Assembly (NCBI RefSeq): GCF_030362835.1
Contig: NZ_JAUCGQ010000001.1
Coordinates: forward strand, 1,343,461-1,407,460
Origin: Cellulomonas alba
Lineage (GTDB): Bacteria; Actinomycetota; Actinomycetes; Actinomycetales; Cellulomonadaceae
DNA length: 64,000 nt
Direction: 5' to 3'
In this document: piece after piece, positions 7,937 to 15,574 of the stretch
How positions within the stretch are numbered: position 1 is the first letter of the stretch
Layout: each line of letters begins with the position of its first letter
Position numbers and translations under genes: made by a program
The notes under the pieces: model-generated
What the model was told of the DNA's origin: nothing
Database searches by the model: none
What the model saw: the letters and a program-made list of their open reading frames with translations, nothing else

Positions 7937-8902
7937 TCAGCCCGGGAGGATCTCGTCGACCGGCAGGAACACGTCCTCGAGGTAGCGGACGTTCGCGATC
8001 TCGCGGAAGTCGACGCGGGCTGGGATCGGCCGCCCGAGCACCGCGTCGAGGGTCAGGGACGGCATGTCGACGCCCGACGCGATCGTCAGCGGCATCGCAC
8101 CCGGGAACCGCGGGTTGACCTCGAGCAGCGCGGGCTCCCCCGCCGCGTCGCGCTTGAGCTGCACGTTGGCCACCGTCGTCAGCCCGATCGCCCGCGCGAC
8201 CGCCGACGCGGCCTCGATCAGTCCCTCGTCGTGGACCGTGACCCCCGCCACCGCGACACCCGAGTCGACGCGCAGCCGCGCGCGGGGCACGGCCGCCACC
8301 ACGTCGCCGTCGAGGTTCGCGAGCACGTCGACCGAGAACTCGTCGCCGGGCAGGAGCTCCTGCACCAGCAGGTCCTCGTCGTCGTGGACCGCGTCGAGCT
8401 CGACCTGCGTCATGACGACGCGCACGCCGCGCGAGCCGGCTCCGCGGCGCGGCTTGACGATCACCGGGAAGTCCCAGCCGCTCACGGCCTGCGGCGTGCC
8501 CAGCAGCTCGGTGCGCGGGACGCGGACCGTCCGCTCGCACGCGCGGGCGAGCGTCAGCTTGTCGAGCGCGGTCTCGAGCGTGCGCAGCTCGGGCGAGGCC
8601 AGGCGGGTGCCGGCCTCGGCCAGGCGCTCGCGCTGGGCGGCGAGTCGCGGCAGCTCGACGTCGACCGTCGGGAACAGCACGTCGATCGCGTCGTCGCGGC
8701 ACATCGCGGCGACGACGTCCACGAAGTCGTCCGCACGGCCCGCCGGTACCAGACGGCGGCGCTCGGGCGGGACGAGGTAGATCGCCGACGCCCAGCGGTC
8801 CATGTCGGCCGCGAACACCTCGACGTCGTCGCGGCGGGCGAGCGAGCGGATGACGGCGACCCCCGCCGGGCCACCCGCCCCCGTGACGAGCACGCGCGTC
8901 AT
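7937..8902 (-). CDS. ATP-grasp ligase (CarB-like)
   Basis: The product has 321 residues. An N-terminal pre-ATP-grasp Rossmann part starts MTRVLVTGAGGPAGVAVIRSL. The ATP-grasp core follows, with FPVIVKPRRGAGSRGV (lysine and glycine-rich loop), LLVQELLPGDEFSVDV and the metal-binding LLEVNPRFPG. Ligases of this class join a carboxylate to an amine or thiol through an acyl-phosphate. The ATG overlaps the stop of the fusion gene upstream (ATGA). Beside a deacetylase that would expose amines on a sugar, it might attach an amino acid or other acid to the glycan or its precursor. That is inference from context only. Confidence 0.87.
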   Translation of the reverse strand: MTRVLVTGAGGPAGVAVIRSLARRDDVEVFAADMDRWASAIYLVPPERRRLVPAGRADDFVDVVAAMCRDDAIDVLFPTVDVELPRLAAQRERLAEAGTRLASPELRTLETALDKLTLARACERTVRVPRTELLGTPQAVSGWDFPVIVKPRRGAGSRGVRVVMTQVELDAVHDDEDLLVQELLPGDEFSVDVLANLDGDVVAAVPRARLRVDSGVAVAGVTVHDEGLIEAASAVARAIGLTTVANVQLKRDAAGEPALLEVNPRFPGAMPLTIASGVDMPSLTLDAVLGRPIPARVDFREIANVRYLEDVFLPVDEILPG

Positions 8903-9966
8903 GCCTCCACCTGCCCCTCCGCCGCCGGCTCGGCCACGGCGATGCCGCCGCGGCTCCCGATCATCGCGGCGATCCGCACGGCCTCGAGCGGCTCGGCGTA
9001 CCGCCCGGTCCCGAACCGCGCCCAGTACCGCGCGGTCGCGCGCACGAGGTCGGGCTCCATGTAGTCGCGGTGCGACTGCGACGCGAACGCCGCGAGCATG
9101 CGCAGCTTCGTGTCGACGAAGCCCTCGACCGGCACGAACGTGTCGGGTCGGAACTCGACCGTGGCCGACGGGCTCTGGTAGCAGGCGAGCGACGGCACGC
9201 GGCGCGCGGCCACGTCGACGGCCTGCCGGACGGCCCGGTGGTCCTGGTGGCGGTCGTGCTCCGAGTGCGTGTAGACGATCGTCGGACGGACCTCGGCGAT
9301 CGTCTGCTCGATGGCGGTGATGACGCCGTCGGCCGGGTTCAGCCGCGTGTCGGGGAAGTCGAAGAGGTAGAGCCGCGCCCCGATCACGGCGGCCGACGCG
9401 AGCGCCTCGTGCCGCCGCTCGTTCTCGTCGCCGCCCACCGCGCCGCCGGACAGCGTGAGGATCACGACGGTGTCGCCGGCCGCGCGGTGCGACGCGAGCG
9501 TGGCGCCGACGCCGATCTCGACGTCGTCCGGGTGGGCGCCGACGGCCAGCACGACCTCGGCGGACGCGTCCGCCGCCTCGCGCCGCTGCCGGCCGACGGC
9601 CGCGAGCGCCGGGATCTTCTCCAGCAGGGTCGCCGCCGCGACGGGCTTGACGAGGAACTCGTCGGCGTCGCGGCGCAGCGCCTCGACCGCGTAGTCGACG
9701 CTCGCGAACGCCGTCATGACGGCGACGGGCACGCCCGGCGCGCGGACGCGGAGCTCGCCGAGCAGCTCGAGCCCGCTCATGCCGGGCATCTGGATGTCGG
9801 TCAGCACCACGTCGAACGTGCTGCGGCCGACCTCCTCGAGCGCGCTCATCGGGTCGTGCACCACCGTGACGGCCATGCCGCCGCGGCGCGCGAGCACCGT
9901 CTGCACGAACTGCGCCGTGTCGCGGTCGTCCTCGACGACGAGCACGCTGGCCTGGTCCCCCGTCAT
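8899..9966 (-). CDS. response-regulator receiver fused to a PIG-L/LmbE deacetylase
   Basis: The product has 355 residues in two parts. Residues 1-125 form a receiver domain (VVEDD pocket, phospho-acceptor Asp57 in LTDIQMPGMSG, lysine in FLVKPV). Residues 138-340 form a PIG-L (LmbE) zinc deacetylase with the metal motif GAHPDDVEIG (His145-Asp148) and the second site HSEHDRHQDHRAV. PIG-L enzymes remove acetyl groups from GlcNAc-linked substrates (mycothiol, GPI, bacillithiol, antibiotics). Joining one directly to a phosphorylatable receiver suggests enzyme activity switched by a kinase rather than by transcription. It is the first gene of a seven-gene operon; the ATG at 9966 is the first start before the receiver. 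Both domains look complete. Confidence 0.9.
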   Translation of the reverse strand: MTGDQASVLVVEDDRDTAQFVQTVLARRGGMAVTVVHDPMSALEEVGRSTFDVVLTDIQMPGMSGLELLGELRVRAPGVPVAVMTAFASVDYAVEALRRDADEFLVKPVAAATLLEKIPALAAVGRQRREAADASAEVVLAVGAHPDDVEIGVGATLASHRAAGDTVVILTLSGGAVGGDENERRHEALASAAVIGARLYLFDFPDTRLNPADGVITAIEQTIAEVRPTIVYTHSEHDRHQDHRAVRQAVDVAARRVPSLACYQSPSATVEFRPDTFVPVEGFVDTKLRMLAAFASQSHRDYMEPDLVRATARYWARFGTGRYAEPLEAVRIAAMIGSRGGIAVAEPAAEGQVEA

Positions 9967-10118
9967 GCCCACCTCCCCGGGACACGCTAACGGCGGCGTC
10001 CGGCGGTCGCCCGGGGACGGCTCGACGCGTCGGGAATAGCCACCGGGGGCACCCGGTTGCAGCGGTCGGTACATGCAAACGCATGAACCCCAGCCAGGCG
10101 GCACAGAGCGAGGACACC
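9967..10118. promoter_or_regulatory. divergent promoter region, glycan operon / luciferase pair
   Basis: These 152 bases separate two divergent operons and must contain both promoters. The right half is less GC-rich than its surroundings (TTGCAG near 10055, then ATGCAAACGCAT near 10074). The latter is a short ATGC-AAAC-GCAT inverted repeat just before the monooxygenase ribosome binding site. No clear sigma-70 pair was found on the minus strand. Confidence 0.4.
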
Positions 10119-11294
10119 ATGCAGTACGGCATCTTCAGCGTCGGCGACGTCACCACCGACCCGACCACCGGGCACACGCCGGACGACACCGAGCGCGTGC
10201 GCAACATCCTGACGATCGCGCGCCACGCCGACGAGGCCGGCCTCGACGTCTTCGCCACCGGCGAGCACCACAACCCGCCGTTCGTGCCCTCGTCGCCGAC
10301 CACGATGCTCGGCTACCTCGCGGGCCTGACGACGCACATCACGCTGTCGACCGCCACCACGCTCATCACGACGAACGACCCGGTGCGCATCGCCGAGGAG
10401 TACGCGATGCTCCAGGTGATCGCCGACGGCCGGATGGACCTGATGATGGGCCGCGGCAACACCGGACCGGTGTACCCGTGGTTCGGGCAGGACATCCGCC
10501 AGGGCATCCCGCTCGCGATCGAGAACTACGCGCTGCTGCGCCGGCTGTGGACCGAGGACGTCGTCGACTGGACCGGCAAGTTCCGCACGCCCCTCCAGGG
10601 CTTCACCTCGACGCCGCGCCCGCTCGACGGCGTGCCGCCGTTCGTCTGGCACGGCTCGATCCGCTCGCCCGAGATCGCCGAGCAGGCCGCGTTCTACGGC
10701 GACGGGTTCCTGCACAACGCGATCTTCTGGCCCATGGAGCACACGGCCGCGATGGTGAACTTCTACCGCCAGCGGTTCGAGCACTACGGCCATGGTTCGG
10801 CCGACCAGGCGATCGTCGGGCTCGGCGGCCAGGTCTTCATGCGGAAGGACTCGCAGAAGGCGTGGGACGAGTTCCGCCCGTACTTCGACAACGCGCCCGT
10901 CTACGGGCACGGCCCGTCGATGGAGGACTTCACGCGCGAGACGCCGCTGACCGTCGGGTCGCCCCAGCAGGTGATCGACCGGTACGCGTCGTTCCGTGAG
11001 CAGGTCGGCGACTACCAGCGCCAGCTGTTCCTGCTGGACCACGCCGGGCTGCCGCTCAAGACCGTGCTCGAGCAGATCGACCTGCTGGCGACCGAGGTCG
11101 TGCCGGTGCTGCGCGCGGAGGCCGACAAGGCCCGCCCGGCGCACGTGCCCGCCGACCCGCCGTCGCACGCCGAGCGCGTCGCCGCGGCCCGCGCCGCGGG
11201 CGAGGTGCACGAGCAGAAGCCGGCCGCGGCCGACCACTGGACCGGGAAGACGGCAGAGGACGACCTCGCGGCCGCCGACGCCGCCACCCGCTGA
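10119..11294 (+). CDS. luciferase-like FMN-dependent monooxygenase (CE1758-type)
   Basis: This 391-residue TIM-barrel flavoenzyme of the bacterial luciferase-like family has the typical motifs ATGEHHNPPF, ITLSTATTLI and GRMDLMMGRGNTGPVYPWFG. I chose the ATG at 10119 (MQYGIFSVGDV) because of the GCGAGGA ribosome binding site; an ATG at 10083 is weaker. It uses reduced FMN, which it probably gets from the flavin reductase encoded 36 bases downstream. This two-gene arrangement is the known CE1758/CE1759 pair of actinobacteria. The substrate is unknown. The last 60 residues are charged and alanine-rich, probably a flexible tail. Confidence 0.88.
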   Translation: MQYGIFSVGDVTTDPTTGHTPDDTERVRNILTIARHADEAGLDVFATGEHHNPPFVPSSPTTMLGYLAGLTTHITLSTATTLITTNDPVRIAEEYAMLQVIADGRMDLMMGRGNTGPVYPWFGQDIRQGIPLAIENYALLRRLWTEDVVDWTGKFRTPLQGFTSTPRPLDGVPPFVWHGSIRSPEIAEQAAFYGDGFLHNAIFWPMEHTAAMVNFYRQRFEHYGHGSADQAIVGLGGQVFMRKDSQKAWDEFRPYFDNAPVYGHGPSMEDFTRETPLTVGSPQQVIDRYASFREQVGDYQRQLFLLDHAGLPLKTVLEQIDLLATEVVPVLRAEADKARPAHVPADPPSHAERVAAARAAGEVHEQKPAAADHWTGKTAEDDLAAADAATR

Positions 11295-11330
11295 GTGACC
11301 ACGCACAGGAGTCAGGGAGAGACTGGGACC

Positions 11331-11945
11331 ATGAGCGAGCGTTCGATCGTCGTGCTGTCGGCCGGCATCTCGCAGCCGAGCTCGACCCGCCTGCTGGCCG
11401 ACCGGCTCCGCGACGCCACCGTCAGCGAGCTGGCGGCCCGCGGCATCACCGCACAGGTCGAGACCGTGGAGCTGCGCGACCTCGCGCACGCGGTCGTCGA
11501 CATGACGCTGACCGGGTTCGCGAGCGGCGACCTGGCACGCGTCATCGAGAAGGTCGAGGCCGCCGACGGCATCATCGCCGTCACGCCGATCTTCACGGCG
11601 TCGTACGCGGGCCTGTTCAAGTCGTTCGTCGACATCCTCGGCAAGGACGCGCTCGTCGGGCGGCCCGTGCTGCTCGGTGCGACCGGCGGCACCACGCGCC
11701 ACTCGCTGACGCTCGACTATGCGCTGCGCCCGCTGTTCACCTACCTGCGGGCCGACGTCGCCACGACGTCCGTGTTCGCGGCGACCGACGACTGGGCGTC
11801 CGACGACGAGGTGAACCCGCTGCCCGCGCGCATCCGCCGTGCCGGCCGCGAGCTCGCCGAGATGGTCGCGGACCGCGAGCCGTCCGCGCCGACCGGCCTG
11901 TTCGACGCCGTGCCGTCGTTCGACCAGCTGCTCGGCGGGGCCTGA
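11331..11945 (+). CDS. NADPH-dependent FMN reductase (CE1759-type)
   Basis: The product has 204 residues with a flavodoxin-like fold: VVLSAGISQPSSTRLLADRL (FMN phosphate loop) and TPIFTASYAGLFKSFVDIL, the hallmark of SsuE/CE1759-type reductases. It supplies reduced FMN to the luciferase-like monooxygenase upstream. The ATG at 11331 has a GGGAGA ribosome binding site; a GTG at 11295 would only add an unconserved leader. The next gene follows after 12 bases. Confidence 0.88.
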   Translation: MSERSIVVLSAGISQPSSTRLLADRLRDATVSELAARGITAQVETVELRDLAHAVVDMTLTGFASGDLARVIEKVEAADGIIAVTPIFTASYAGLFKSFVDILGKDALVGRPVLLGATGGTTRHSLTLDYALRPLFTYLRADVATTSVFAATDDWASDDEVNPLPARIRRAGRELAEMVADREPSAPTGLFDAVPSFDQLLGGA

Positions 11946-11957
11946 GGGGGTCCGGCG

Positions 11958-12353
11958 GTGGTGCTTCCCCTGCACGCCACCGCCGGCGTCCGGCGCGTCC
12001 TCAACCCCGTCCTCGGGGCGTTCGCGGACGACGTGCCGCCGCTCGTCGCGCTGCACCACGTCGGGCGGACGTCCGGCCGCCGGTACCGCACGCCCGTGCT
12101 CGCGTTCCGCACGCCGCGCGGCGTCGTCGTCGCGCTGACCTACGGGCCGGGCGTGCAATGGCTGCGCAACGTCGAGGCGGCGGGGGGCGCCCGGATGGTG
12201 CGGGCGCGGCGCGTGCTCGTGCTCGCCGACCCGGTGCGCCTCCACGGCGCGCAGGGTGCGGCGCTCGTGCCCGGCTGGACGCGCTCCGCGCTCCGGCTGC
12301 TGCGGGTCGACGAGTTCGTCGAGCTCGCGGTGGTGCGCGACGCGCGCGCCTGA
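11958..12353 (+). CDS. Ddn-like nitroreductase/deazaflavin-dependent family protein
   Basis: The product has 131 residues and resembles the DUF385/Ddn split-barrel family: VALHHVGRTSGRRYRTPVLAF (phosphate-binding region) and VALTYGPGVQWLRNVEAAGG. Family members use F420 or related flavins to reduce nitro compounds or quinones, though many lack a proven reaction. It starts at a GTG after a GAGGGGG ribosome binding site, 12 bases after the FMN reductase, so it is probably in the same transcript. A GTG one codon later is possible. Confidence 0.78.
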   Translation: MVLPLHATAGVRRVLNPVLGAFADDVPPLVALHHVGRTSGRRYRTPVLAFRTPRGVVVALTYGPGVQWLRNVEAAGGARMVRARRVLVLADPVRLHGAQGAALVPGWTRSALRLLRVDEFVELAVVRDARA

Positions 12354-12362
12354 CGCGTTCCG

Positions 12363-12405
12363 TACGATCGCGAGCAGGCGCGGGCACCGAGCCCGCCTCG
12401 CCTGC
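12363..12405 (+). promoter_or_regulatory. thrE: probable -10 element and structured leader of thrE
   Basis: A TACGAT -10-like hexamer (12363-12368) precedes a predicted hairpin that begins almost at the expected transcription start. GCAGGCG (12374-12380) pairs with CGCCTGC (12399-12405), and inside it CGGGC (12381-12385) pairs with GCCCG (12391-12395), with a 3-base bulge. The hairpin ends two bases before the ribosome binding site of a short upstream ORF. No convincing -35 was seen. Confidence 0.5.
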
Positions 12406-12414
12406 GGAGGGACC

Positions 12415-12441
12415 ATGACCTGCGCGAACGCGGGAGGCTGA
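12415..12441 (+). CDS. 8-codon upstream ORF in the thrE leader
   Basis: ATG at 12415, encoding MTCANAGG, stop TGA at 12439-12441. It has its own strong GGAGGG ribosome binding site 4 bases upstream and follows a long hairpin. Its last codons contain GGGAGG, which is the ribosome binding site of thrE (GTG at 12444). Translation of this peptide would therefore physically affect thrE initiation. It could be a leader peptide, or chance; the position of both ribosome binding sites argues for function. Confidence 0.45.
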   Translation: MTCANAGG

Positions 12442-12443
12442 CC

Positions 12444-13991
12444 GTGGCTCGCCCGCCCCGGATCCGCCCGTCCACGAGCCACGCCGTCGGCATGCGGCTC
12501 GCGCGCGCCGCACGTGCGCTGATCGCCCCGCTGCCCGCGCGTCCGGTCGAGGCGCCACCCGCGCCGCCCGCGATCCCCGACGACCTCGTGCCGCTGCTGC
12601 GCGAGCTCGGCGGCGCGCTCCTCTCGTCGGGGCAGTCCGTGGTGGACATCGAGGACGCGCTCGACGTCATCGCGCAGGCCTACGGAGCCGCGCAGGTGCG
12701 CACGCTCGTGTTCCCCACCGGCGTCTTCATCCGCGTCGAGACCGCCGACGGGGGGCGCAGCGACTTCACCGGCCCCCGCTCGGCAGAGAACCTGCCGCTG
12801 CACCAGATCGGCGAGCTCGACCGGCTCGTCGGCGAGCTCGCGTTCCACCGCGTGGAGCTGGCCGACGCCCGCGCCCGGCTGCGCGAGATCCTCGCGATGC
12901 CGCCCCGGTTCGGCCCGCTCCTGCAGATCCTCGGGCACGCGATCCTCACGCTCGGGTTCGGCCTCGTGCTCTACCCGGTGCCCGCCGCGATCCCGGTGTA
13001 CGTCGGCGTCGGCGCGGGCATCGGCCTGCTGCGGGCGCTCGCCGGGCGGTGGCCGACGCTCGGCACGGCGCTGCCCGTCGTCGCGTCCTTCCTGGTCGGG
13101 GTGCTCGCGATCACCTGGTTCGCGCCGCTCATCGGCGGGGACACCGTGCGGCTGCTCGCGCCGCCGCTGATCAGCTTCCTCCCCGGCGCGGTGCTCACCG
13201 TCGCGGCGATGGAGCTGACGAGCAACCAGGTCGTCGCCGGCGCGTCCCGCCTGGTCTACGGGCTCGCGCAGCTGCTGCTGCTCGCGTTCGGCGTGGTGGC
13301 GGCGGTGACGGTCGCCGGCCCGTTCACCGCCGAGCACGACGTCGCGACGCTGGGGCGCGGCGCGGCGTGGGTCGGCGTGCTGCTCGTCGCGGTCGGGCAC
13401 CGGTTCTTCTCGTCGCCGCCGCGCGGCACGTTCTGGTGGCTGCTGCTCGCGCTCTACGCCGCGTACGTCGCGCAGGCCGTCGGCGCCGTGCTGCTGTCGC
13501 CGCAGCTGTCGGGGTTCCTCGGCGGCCTCGTGATCGTGCCGGTCGCACAGCTGATCGCGGGTCGGCGGTCGGGTCCGCCCGCGCTCGTGACGATGCTGCC
13601 CGCGTTCTGGCTGCTCGTGCCGGGTGCGCTCGGGTTCCGGTCGATCTCGGAGATCGCGACCGGATCGTCGCTCGGCATCCAGGACCTCGTGGCGACCGCG
13701 CTGTCGCTGTTCTCGATCGCGCTCGGCGTGCTCGTCGGGACGGCGCTGACGCGCGACGCCAGGTACGTCGGGCGGGTCGTGGCACGCGCCGTGCAGCCCG
13801 GCGCCGGCGACGACGGCACGGCCGGGGACGCCGCGCTCGCGCCGGCCGAGCCGCCCGCGCGCACCGGTGCGACGCCCGCGGTGTCGATGCGGACGGGGCC
13901 GATCGCGGTCGCGCCGCTGCTCCGCGGCGAGGCCGGCGCGGAGGGCCCCGAGCACGGCGCGGCGCCCGACGGCGGGCACGTCACGCGCTGA
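12444..13991 (+). CDS. thrE: threonine/serine exporter ThrE
   Basis: This 515-residue membrane protein of the ThrE family begins with a cytoplasmic ThrE/DUF1212 domain (LLRELGGALLSSGQSVVDIEDAL, VRTLVFPTGVFIRVE). About ten membrane helices follow in two groups (about 155-310 and 325-450) and a charged tail. ThrE of Corynebacterium exports threonine and serine by proton motive force. The GTG start has GGGAGG 6 bases upstream. The stop overlaps the convergent GT39 gene by 11 bases. A structured leader and short ORF precede it. Confidence 0.92.
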   Translation: MARPPRIRPSTSHAVGMRLARAARALIAPLPARPVEAPPAPPAIPDDLVPLLRELGGALLSSGQSVVDIEDALDVIAQAYGAAQVRTLVFPTGVFIRVETADGGRSDFTGPRSAENLPLHQIGELDRLVGELAFHRVELADARARLREILAMPPRFGPLLQILGHAILTLGFGLVLYPVPAAIPVYVGVGAGIGLLRALAGRWPTLGTALPVVASFLVGVLAITWFAPLIGGDTVRLLAPPLISFLPGAVLTVAAMELTSNQVVAGASRLVYGLAQLLLLAFGVVAAVTVAGPFTAEHDVATLGRGAAWVGVLLVAVGHRFFSSPPRGTFWWLLLALYAAYVAQAVGAVLLSPQLSGFLGGLVIVPVAQLIAGRRSGPPALVTMLPAFWLLVPGALGFRSISEIATGSSLGIQDLVATALSLFSIALGVLVGTALTRDARYVGRVVARAVQPGAGDDGTAGDAALAPAEPPARTGATPAVSMRTGPIAVAPLLRGEAGAEGPEHGAAPDGGHVTR

Positions 13992-15528
13992 GGTGCCGGA
14001 CCTGGTCCCAGACCGACGCCCAGCTGCCGCGCGGCCCGTCGCAGACGAGGACCACGTGGCCCTGCTCCTCGTTGTCGACGCCCACCCCGTTGTCGACGCG
14101 GCCCGCCTCGCGGCAGCCCTGCGCCCACGCGGGCGCGGTCGCGTACCCGACGAGCACCACGGGGCCGGTCGACTTCCCGTCCGGCGGCCCCCAGTCACCG
14201 AAGCCGTTGTGGCCGCTGTAGACGGGCACCGACGTGCCGTAGAACTCGAGCGCGCCGGCCTCGCCGTAGTTCTGCGTGACGACGAGCGCCGCGTGGTTGT
14301 CGTCCACGACGCGGTTGACGAGCGCGACCTCGCGCGGCCAGCCGACCGTCTCCGCCTGGTCCTCGCCGAGGCCCGAGTAGAACGTGTCGCCGAACGCGCG
14401 CACCGGGAGCACCGGCACGAACGCGGGCCACACGACGACGGCCGCGAGCGCCGCCACGAGCCCCGCCGCCAGCAGCCAGCGCGGTGACCGCCGCTGCGCG
14501 AGGCTCACCGACCCGGCGGCGACGAGCAGCGGCAGCGACCCCGTGAGGTAGTACGCCTTGCCGCCCGTCAGGAAGTACGCGCCGACGAGCAGCAGGAACG
14601 CCCACGCGAACGGCCTCGCCCGCTCGAGGTCCGGCGCGCGGAACAGCCGCACCAGCCCGTACACCCAGAGCGCCGTCGTCACCGGGCTGAGCAGCACCAG
14701 CGCGAGCACCACGAAGTTGACCCGCTCGCCGACGGTCAGGTACTCCGCGCGGATGTCGCCCGCGAGCGTCAGCTGCGGCCAGCCGTGCTGCGCCTGCCAG
14801 ACGAAGTTCGGCACCCACAGCACGGCCGCGAGCGCGGCGCCACCCCACGCCCACGGCGACCGCAGGTGGTGCCGCACGGCCGGCACGAGCGCGATGCCGA
14901 CCGCGAGCGCGCCGAGCAGGAACGCGACCAGGTGCTTGTTCTCGAGCCCGACGCCGCCGATCGCACCGACGAGGAGCCAGAGCCGCGGCCGGTCGCGCAC
15001 GAGGGCGCGCGCGGCGACGTAGCAGACCGCGGTGCCGAACAGCGCGTCGAACGTCGCGGTCGTGACGAAGTGCCCGAGCGCCATCGTCACCGCGCCGGTC
15101 CCCACGGCCACCGCGGTCAGGGTCTGCGCGCCGGTGCCGCCGCCGAGCTCGCGCGCCGTGAGGGCCGCGAGCAGCACGACGCCCGCCATCGCGAGCGCCG
15201 CGGGCAGGTGCAGCCACCACACGGAGCCGGGCGCGAGCGTCGCCATGACGTGCGCGACGAGCGGCGTGAACGCCGGCTGGTCGGGGTACCCCCACGCGAG
15301 GTGCGCCCCCGCCGCGACGAAGTAGAGCTCGTCGCGGTGCGGGCCGTACCGGCCGGCGAGCGCGAGCAGCAGCAGCAGGAGCCCGCCGACGACGGCGAGC
15401 ACGGAGGGCCAGGCGACGGCCGGGCGCGACGCCTCGCGCACCGACGGCGCCCCGCCCACGGCGGTGGCGACCACGAGCGGAGCGTAGCGACGGGCGACGA
15501 CACGCGTCAGTGTCGATGGGCCGTCCAC
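13981..15528 (-). CDS. GT39-family membrane glycosyltransferase (ArnT/PMT-like)
   Basis: The product has 515 residues with about 10-12 membrane helices. The first extracytoplasmic loop has GPHRDELYFVAAGAHLAWGY and YPDQPAFTPL, the acidic catalytic region of PMT_2/ArnT-type GT-C enzymes; the C-terminal part is extracytoplasmic. These enzymes transfer a sugar from a polyprenyl-phosphate donor to a protein or lipid outside the membrane. It starts at a GTG 46 bases after the last of four propeller genes on the same strand, so it may be co-transcribed and could glycosylate those secreted domains. That link is inference. Confidence 0.82.
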   Translation of the reverse strand: MDGPSTLTRVVARRYAPLVVATAVGGAPSVREASRPAVAWPSVLAVVGGLLLLLLALAGRYGPHRDELYFVAAGAHLAWGYPDQPAFTPLVAHVMATLAPGSVWWLHLPAALAMAGVVLLAALTARELGGGTGAQTLTAVAVGTGAVTMALGHFVTTATFDALFGTAVCYVAARALVRDRPRLWLLVGAIGGVGLENKHLVAFLLGALAVGIALVPAVRHHLRSPWAWGGAALAAVLWVPNFVWQAQHGWPQLTLAGDIRAEYLTVGERVNFVVLALVLLSPVTTALWVYGLVRLFRAPDLERARPFAWAFLLLVGAYFLTGGKAYYLTGSLPLLVAAGSVSLAQRRSPRWLLAAGLVAALAAVVVWPAFVPVLPVRAFGDTFYSGLGEDQAETVGWPREVALVNRVVDDNHAALVVTQNYGEAGALEFYGTSVPVYSGHNGFGDWGPPDGKSTGPVVLVGYATAPAWAQGCREAGRVDNGVGVDNEEQGHVVLVCDGPRGSWASVWDQVRHLSA

Positions 15529-15574
15529 GGACGCCGCCCCGGCCTGCCACGCCGCGGCCGGCCGGGCCGGGCCG

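Noticed and set aside
9987..14198. Very long minus-strand open frame (about 1400 codons) opposite the luciferase, reductase and ThrE genes
   Set aside because: It is Arg/Pro/Gly/His-rich without any domain and lies antisense to well-recognised genes. Very high GC removes stop codons from shadow frames.
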